From Enoplosus armatus (lineage: Eukaryota; Chordata; Actinopteri; Centrarchiformes; Enoplosidae), in NCBI RefSeq assembly GCF_043641665.1, contig NC_092191.1:377001-441000 (forward strand): a stretch of 64,000 nucleotides of DNA, given 5' to 3'. The translations under genes and the position numbers were made by a program. How positions within the stretch are numbered: the first letter of the stretch is position 1; every line of letters begins with the position of its first letter. The notes under the pieces are model-generated. The model was given only the letters and a program-made list of their open reading frames with translations. It was not told the origin of the DNA and did not search any database. This document shows positions 47,865 to 56,800 of this stretch, one piece after another.

Positions 47865-50800
47865 GCGTACCTGGCTGCGCTCCTCCTCCAGCTGTGAGGT
47901 GTCGTCACACAGCAGCTGCTCCAGAGTCTGGATCACCTCTTTGGTGGCCGTCAGCTCCTTCAGACTCACAACCAACATCTGCAGCTCCGTGTCCTTAAAG
48001 TCCAGCTGCTCTCGACACTCTGAAGACAGTTTAGAAACAGACTGCTTTTATACCAGAGTCCTTTACAGCGTGCCTCCCTCTCAGCTGTGGTTTTATTTGA
48101 CTCTTAGATTTTATTTTTTATATCGAGAACAAAAGCACAGAACTGCAACATCCACAGCATCCTCGTCACAAATATTAATAAACAATAAAGTCTGGCTGGT
48201 ATCAATATAGACTGAGAGCCCAGTGCTCCACAACACATGGCCTTCCATACGGTTTATTACCTTGAAAACGAAACAGCTGGTCGTGGTCACGTGACGTACC
48301 TTTGCTCTCCAGCTTGTGCACCATGGAGATGTGGTTGAGGGCGATGATGGCCAGCATGGTCTCGGCTCTGGACAGAGTCAGGCACTTCTTGAGGACGGTG
48401 GTGACGTCACAGGCCACCAGCTGCTCCGCCAGACTCTTATGGTTGGAGATGAGCATGATGATGACCAGCAGGCCGTTACGCACCGACAGCATGCAGCTGC
48501 ACAGACGATCAATCAACAATAATCAACACCAAGAAACAGACCAGAGAGGGTAAAACCCGAACGTGCAGCAGTCACTTACCCTTTAGTCTTGAGCATGAGG
48601 TCGATGGCAGCCGGGACGGCTCCCAGCAGGCCTTTGGAGCCTTCGGGCGTGGCCGAGCCGATGCTGGCAAAGATCTCCAACATCATCTGAGTGCCAGACT
48701 CAGAGAGGGGGAGGCTGCTGCCGACGCTGCGCAGGTCGTGTTTACTGGCTCCAGTGATCACCTTCAGAGTCTGGCAACAACAACAGCAGCACAGGGTCAC
48801 AGGGGCGGCAGGTGTGTGACCTCATCGTGTACTGTTAGATTTTACAAATGATTCTCAAATGATGATCACGTTTGCTTCTATTAGCAGAAAAATAATGGTA
48901 GACACTGTGTTTTTTGATCCTCCTACTAGGAGTCGCCAAAGTCAGATTGTATTGTTATTATTATATTAAATCAAAAAAGGAAAACAACTTCAGCCACAGC
49001 CTTTGATATAAACAGCTGTTCTGTCAATAAAACATTAGAGTTGTACATTAAACAGGAGAAAACGAAGACGATATGCGAGTGAAATGTTGCGACAGTCAGC
49101 TGAACAAATACGTCAGTGACTGACGACGAATGAGAAATCAGTGTGTTAAAATCAAAACTTCTTTCATCAGATTGTTGCTGTATACAGCAAATCAGTCTCA
49201 TCAATGGTAACGTCGGATCAAAAACTGATGAAGGTCTGAGGGCCGAAGTGATCGACTGGACGTTTCGGCTCTAAACTTGTCAAAGTGTCATTTTCTTGCT
49301 TCGACTGCAGTGGAGAAGCATCTTATTTCAGGAGGATGAAGCTCTGTCACCAAACTCTGTGACGTTTTTCTTGGTTTTTACAACAGAATCAACCTGCTGA
49401 AGATCTGACGTGTCAACCTGGTTTTCCTTCTTATATTTTCTTATTAGTAACTATCTCACATAAATGTTGTGATTCATGTTGTCGCAGCTCTTCATTGAGT
49501 GAAATATTCAAACCACAGACTCACTGTTCTTTAGTCTGCATCATTCAATCAGATACACATTATATTCTACATGTCTGCTGTGGTGTGTTCACTGGAGTCT
49601 AAAGTAGACTTCAGTGGATGTGGTGCGTCTCTCACTGCGAGCGCCAGCTGCTGGACGTGAGTCACGGTGGAGAACTCCTGCATGCAGGACAGGACGGCTT
49701 TGACTCCGCCCTCGGTGGCGAAGGAAACCCTCCACTCGTATTTGAGCATGAGGAGGTGAGTGAGTCTCAGCGTACTGATCAGCAGGTCTTTAGAGGACGA
49801 GCCCAGCAGCTCCACCAGCAGCTTCAGCATCTTGTCCCTGTCAGGGGACCAACAGCCCAGAGTGAGACAGTTTGAGGTCTACAACACATCAACAGGGTCA
49901 TTGTTCATGTCACCATCAGAGCCACTCTCACTTAGTCTCCACAACTACACATCGGCTCTGTGTATTTCCTGGAGCACGGCCTCCATGTGGCCCATCTCTG
50001 TAGTGGTTTCTCACCGTATGGTCTGGGCCGAGTCGCTCCTCATGGAGTTCTTCTCCTGGGCCCCCTTCTCCTCCAGCAGCCTGGTGATGAAGAGGACGGC
50101 GGCCAGCTGCTGGGCCTGGTCTGAGCCCGACCCCCCCTTCTTCAGGATGTCCACCACCTCCCCCAGCTTCTCCAACACCGTCTTCTTCCCTTGGACCCGC
50201 GGGTTGTTAAACACTGCAGGGAGGACGGGACAGTCAGACCTCAGCTACGTCACCACGACACAAGCTTCTGCTTTTGAGACACAAGATGAACATGACACCT
50301 GCCCCCCCCCCCTCAGGACGCCTGTCACCCCCCCTCTCAGGACACCTGTCACGTCCCCCTCAGGACACCTATCGCCCTCCTCAGGGCACCTGTCGCCCCC
50401 CCTCTCAGGACACCTGTCACATCCCCCATTGGATACCTGTCGCCCCCCGCCCCCACCTCAGGACGCCTATCGCCCTCCTCAGGACACCTGTCATGTCCCC
50501 CTCAGGATACCTGTCGCCCCCCCCCTCAGGACGCCTATTGCCCTCCTCAGGGCACCTGTCGCCCTCCTCAGGACGCCTGTTGCCCCCCCTCTCAGGACAC
50601 CTGTCACGTCCCCCTCAGGATACCTGTCGCCCCCCCCTCAGGGCACCTGTTGCCCTCCTCAGGGCACCTGTCACACGCCCCCAGGACAGCACCTTTCATC
50701 TTGTCCTCCAGGTCTTCGGGGTATTTGCTGTCGTCCTCTGTGGGCAGCTCGCTTTCCGTCTCCGGGCTGCCACAGCCTGAATCAATAGGTAGTTCCTTCT

Positions 50801-53800
50801 TTGCTTTCTTAGAGACGGAGCCCATCGCTGAGGAAGACGAGGCCGAGGGTGACGATGAAGAGGAGGAGTTCTGTCCCGCTCCTCCTCCTCCTCCGCCTCC
50901 CAGGCCTGACGAACCCAGAGAGCTTTCAGCTGGAAGACAAACCACAGTCAGACTCATCAACACTGCTTTACAACTCAAACTCAAACACAGAGGCGTCCTG
51001 CAGCGGCCGGTCTCCGTCCTCACCCAGCAGCTCTTCATCCTCCAGACTTCCTCCTCCTCTCCTCAGGTAGTGTTTGGAGAAGGTGTGAGAGCAGAGCAGG
51101 TCACTCAGGCATGACGACGGCAGCTTCTGCTTCAGGTAGTGAAGCAGCTTCTTAGCCACGTCTCCGGGGACAGACAGACCAATCAGAGACGAGTCGTCCA
51201 GCTCCGCCTCCTGGAGGGTGAACAGACAGAGACAGACAGATTGACAAGAGACAGACAGTGTATTAACTAGTAACAGAAAGGTGATTTCTGACATGTAAAC
51301 CTGGTTTCTGTAATCAGGTTCAGGATCAGAAAGAGGATTTCTTGTTTTCATGTATTCATCTTTTTCCCTGTGAGCGTGTGCAGGACAAAGACTTCAGGGA
51401 CAGTCCCAATGAGTTCCCTAGGTTACATTTGAGACTTTTCAAGACCAGCAGTTTCCCAGCATGTTCCTTGGTTTCTGAGTTTCTCACCTGGTCATCGAGG
51501 CTCTGCAGCAGGACGCCATTGACCTCCTGCTGCTGTTTCGGCTCCAGTTTCTTGATAAAGAAGAGGATCTCCCACCACTCGGCCCGACTCAGAGCCAGCG
51601 GCTCCCTGTGCAGACCCTCCGACAGGTACGGCAGGGAGTAGAGCCCCCCAGGGGGCTTTGAGAAGAATGTCTGACTCACTGAGGGAGCAGAAGAAGAAAC
51701 ATTTTCACCTCCTGGAGTCAGGTGGACAGACAGAGTCAGGTGGATCCTTTAGGTGTTGCTCAGGGATCAGATCTTACCAGCTGTGAGTTTGAGTGTCTCC
51801 GTCAGGGTCGAGGCCTTCTCCTGCGTCTCCTTCTCAGCCTGACTGCTGCTGCCGCTGCCTAGTATCTCCACCATGTGCCAGTGGACCCAGTAAGTCCTGG
51901 ACAGGGAGTTCCAGTACACCTGATCACAGAAACAGGTCTAGTCTCAATCATAAGTTCAAGGTCAAGGCAAGCACATCTATTCTGCTGTTTAAACTAGTTT
52001 GAAGGGTGTCCACATATAACATAATAAATTAGTGCCTAGTCCTAACACTGACTCTGAGTCAGAAGCTGTGGCAGCTTGAAATCTGTGTTTGAACATTCAG
52101 CTCTGAAACTAAGAAGTAGCAGGGACTTTGGGGGGGACAGGAACTACATTTAGGCCCAGATTCCTCTGGTTGAAATACATATATGGTTCCAGGGTTCCTG
52201 GAAAAGGCCTTGGAGTAAAAAACTGACAGCTACATAGCTACAACAGGTTTACATCCAGTGGGTCTCAGTGTTTGCTCTTCCTGTCGAAGTCACAACACAA
52301 ACTACTTAAAACACGTGTTGGCGTTTCCTCACCTGAACAGGTGGCGAGCCATCGTTGCTGTAGCGAAACTCTCCTTCGTCTCCGGCGCTCACCTCCTCGT
52401 AGTCCTCCAGCATTCGGACCATCATGCCGCTCTTCAGGTTGTCCTGGACGTACTCCACATAGGCCGAGCGGCTGGCGAAGTCAGAGCGTGTTTTGTACCC
52501 GTTTCCTGTCTTCTTCTTTGGTGGCGTGGCGGCGGGAGCCGCTACAGCGGCAGTGGCAGTGAGGACGACGGGGGAGGCACAGAAACGAGGCTGGAAGATG
52601 GACCTGAGGACGGGGCGGTAGGCCTCCTCCCCCTGCTCCTCACCACAGGCCCCACCTCCTCCCGGGCGGTGGGCAGAGCCATCCAGAGGCTGGCGGTTCC
52701 GGTCCCAGCCCATCACGCGGACCAGCTCCGAGATCAGGTTGGCCATGGCCATGGTGAAGTCGAACTCTCGCTGGACGCGGAGGTGCTCCGTCTGGTGGGT
52801 GGTGCTGGAGGAGGAGGCGGCGGGGGAGGGGCTGGCGTCCTGTCTGTCAGAGCTAGACTCTGCCCCCGCCGTGTTGAGTTTGTCCATCAGAGACGTGACG
52901 CACAGGTAACGCTTAACCAGAGAGAAGAGCAGCTTCCCAGGAATCTGAGCACCAACAGGACAGACATTAGCTCACACCTGGAAATAACACATTAATAACT
53001 AACACTAATTATAATAATAATAATAACAATACTAATAGCGCCTTTCACACCTACAATGCAGCTCATAGTGCTTCAAATTGTATATATAAAAAACATTTTA
53101 ACAAAACACACAAAACATTAAAATACAATAAAACTGGGCAGAATTACAGAAATATAATTCAATAGATGAGATTAAACAAAACAAAAATAAACTTTAAGAT
53201 TCAATAAAAGTCCAGATTCAGTCTGAAGATGTTGACAGAAGTCACATGGCAGATATATTTATGTTGTTATATTATGTTATATTTAGGTGGTTCCACAGTA
53301 ACTAAGCTCAGCGTCTCCAGACGTCTTTGTCTGAACGGTTGGAACATTGACGATGTTCTGTCTGATGACCCGAGACAGTCGCCTCAGTATGTGGATATGT
53401 AATGTGACCTGAATGAGGTCTTACAGGCTCAATAGGAACTACATTCTACCAAAGAAGCAGTTTGTGTGAAAACATGGAAATTATTCAGAGCAACAGAGAC
53501 ACAATAATACACCCAAATATGAGAGGCCATATTTTACTGGATGTTACGTTTGAACAAGTTTCTGTTGAATCATCTGACAGAGACAGAAATCTACATATCT
53601 GACATAAACCAGTGCAGGGAGGAGAGCTGGTGAACGGACCCTTTAAGACTTGAGATTCAGGTTGGAGGGAAACATCATGCCTGCAGAACATGTGTGTGTT
53701 TACCTGAGGCAGGTGAATCCCTTCAAAGGAGATGCCGTGCTCCTCCGATGACGTGGTTTCAGCAAACAGTTCCAGCAGAGTGTAGCGGTTATCAAAGTCC

Positions 53801-56800
53801 ATGTGCTGCTCGATGCCGTCCTGCTGGCTGAGGGACAGCAACACGTAGGCCCGACTACCTGCAGAGCAAACAGGAGGACACGGCATCAGAGACAGGAGGA
53901 CACAGCGTCATATCAGGCAGGACAGAGAGTGTCAGTGTAAGAGGGAGGAGGACACAGCGTCAGGGACAGGAGGACACAGCGTCATATCAGGCAGGACAGA
54001 GAGTGTCAGTGTCAGGGACAGGAGGACACAGCGTCAGGGACAGGAGGACACAGCGTTAGGGACAACAATGTCAGAGGGAGGAGGACACAGCGTCAGAGAC
54101 AGTGTCAGGGTGAGGAGGACACAGCGTCAGCGACAGTGTCAGAGACAGGAGGACACAGCGTTAGGGACAACAATGTCAGAGGGAGGAGGACACAGCGTCA
54201 GAGACAGTGTCAGGGTGAGGAGGACACAGCGTCAGCGACAGTGTCAGAGACAGGAGGACACAGTGTCAGAGAGAGGAGGTCAGAGGGAGGAGGACACAGT
54301 GTCAGAGGGAGGAGGACACAGCGTCAGAGACAGGAGGACACAGCGTCGGGTGCCACTTCACACAGCAAGGCCACATATTTAATGAAGGAATACACTCACA
54401 TAGAGAGGACACGTGTCTGATTCAGCTCAGCAGGTGATGAATCAATCGATCGATCAATCAATCACACTGTATGTTCACTTTTCAGAAATTACTCAGAGCA
54501 GTTTTTACATGTGACAAACAGCTCAGTCAGTCATGTTTGTATTGATCAGCTGGACCTGTATCATCAATGGCTGTGATCAGACGGGGGAATCCAGAACTGA
54601 CGCGTGGATTCTGTCCTGCCTGATCAGTCGTCCTCCACATCATAGTAACAGATAGAGAGAGACACAGAGTGAACGCTCAGCTGCTGCACTCAGATCAGAT
54701 CTGTAGTCCTTCACTAGTGTCACATCAGAGCTGTGAGAAACATCTGTGTTTAATGGAGGATCTCTGCAGCAGCAGGCTCCACCCCTCCCATCCAATTGGC
54801 TGCCTTTCTCTGCCTCGCTGATGTCCCATTGGTTCAAAATATTTCAAATGATCTCTCTCTGAATTGTGTGTCGAGCCCTGACATCCAGATTCTGCAGCAA
54901 ACATCCTGCTGAGGAATCAAAAAGCTCAACAAGCTGTTTTTCTTAATGAAATATGGTGAGTTTGTGGTCTCTAGAAACAAAGTCAGAGTGAGTGAGTGAG
55001 TGAGTGAGTGAGTGAGTGTGTGTGTGTGTGTTGTTGATCTATAACGACTGTTTGTTTCCTCCCCGCGACCTCGATGACTCATGGGAAAAACTCTCAGCTG
55101 CTCCTCGCCCAGGATTTTCTCCACATGTGACCAACAAAAAAAGAAAAATGTGTCCGGACCACAGCAGGCTGAGAGGAGTGAGACTCCAGGAAGACGGAGA
55201 GAGAGCGTTTTTTCATTTTACACCATTTAAAAATGTAAAAGTAGTTTTGGCTTCAAACACGTGATCTGTGTGAGCCTGCACAGCACTGACTCACAGGATC
55301 TCAGTACTACGTCTAATAGTCCAACGTGGACTCTGAGGAGTGACAGAGGAAAGAGAGAGACTCAGCATGGTCACTGCAACAGACTTCAGCCTGTGTGAGA
55401 ACAATGAAATACAAGCAGACATCACTGACTGAATGTGATCCTCATTCATAACCACGGATACAAGCTCTACAGGGCCTCACAGAGGGGGTGTGGCGGTAGG
55501 TGTATTCATACCGAAGTGTTCGGTTCCTTACCTCCTGTGACCAAAACAATTACTGTCAAACAATATTATGTCTATTTCTGTGGACTAGGTATGAGACCGT
55601 TCTCTGTATTCTACAGGATGGAAGTATCTGGTGAAAGAGCTCGAGCTCCAATGAGCAGTGTGCTGTGTGCTTATTTGCTCTTATTGACAATATGTCACTA
55701 TCTGAGTACAGTAACTGTTACAGTAAGAATTATGGCCAATGTTTACATTTTTCAAAATAAATGACAAAAATGTTATTTATTAGTTATATTTTAGTTTTCC
55801 CTGCTGAACTGAAAACGTACCGAAAGAAGAATGGGTGCACGTCAAAAATAACCTAAACAAAACTAAATAAAACCATTGAAAACGACAACTGTGACGAAAT
55901 ATTTGACTTTTACCACCAACGAATAAAAAGTTAACACTGTTTTAAGGAAAGGGCGGCAGTCACATGGCAGCCATCTGTCGTGTTAACTGCTCTGCTACAT
56001 CTCAGAGGGAAATACTGTACTTTTTACTTCACTACATTTGACACTTATAGTTACTTTTCATGTTATAATACTATATAATACTTTTGCTTTTGATACTTTA
56101 ATTGCGTTTTGCTGAAAATACTTCTGGACTTTTGTTAAGGTCACAACGGTTAACATCCAACAGGAACAAATCATGAACGGGAGGACAGAGTCTCGAGCTG
56201 CTTTCACCTCCAATTCGTTTGAATCGGTTCAAACGAACCCTGCTGTGAAAGCTGTCAATCAAAGTCTGGTGCGGACCAAAGAACCGGACCCAGACCGCCT
56301 GAAGAGGAGGATCTCAGTCCAGGTCCAAGCTTGTGGTGTCAAAGCAAACCGACCAAACAACATTATGTTCTGAACGTAGATCCACCTGCTGATGCTGAAC
56401 TGTTCAGGAAGTGATGATCCACCTGTAGAAGCCACGTGTACTATTATGTACATCATTTGGTAACCATGGCAACACGTATGCTCATCTGCTGTGTTTGTAA
56501 CCTACTGTGTGTCCTGGAAGTCTCCTCCTGTTTGTCATTATTCATGACCTGCGGACGATTTGCAGTCTAATAACACTAATAATACTAATAAAACTAATAA
56601 TACTATTAATCATTTATTTCCGTGCTTCTTTCTGACTCCAGAGAACATAAATAGCTGCAGTCAGTCAGAATGTGATTTCCTCTCGTGCTTCCTGATGATG
56701 CATTGCAATGACGCAGAATGACATCACCAAAACTGTCCAGTCAGTGAGCGCCCTGTCGGTCATGTGACTTCATGTCTCCTCTTGATTTGATTGTAAAAGT

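Noticed and set aside
49760..50788. 342-codon plus-strand ORF
   Set aside because: Covers antisense of two cul9 exons and an intronic minisatellite of 20-24 bp units; not a gene.
50290..54350. CRISPR-like regular repeats
   Set aside because: These are minisatellites without unique spacers in a vertebrate genome.
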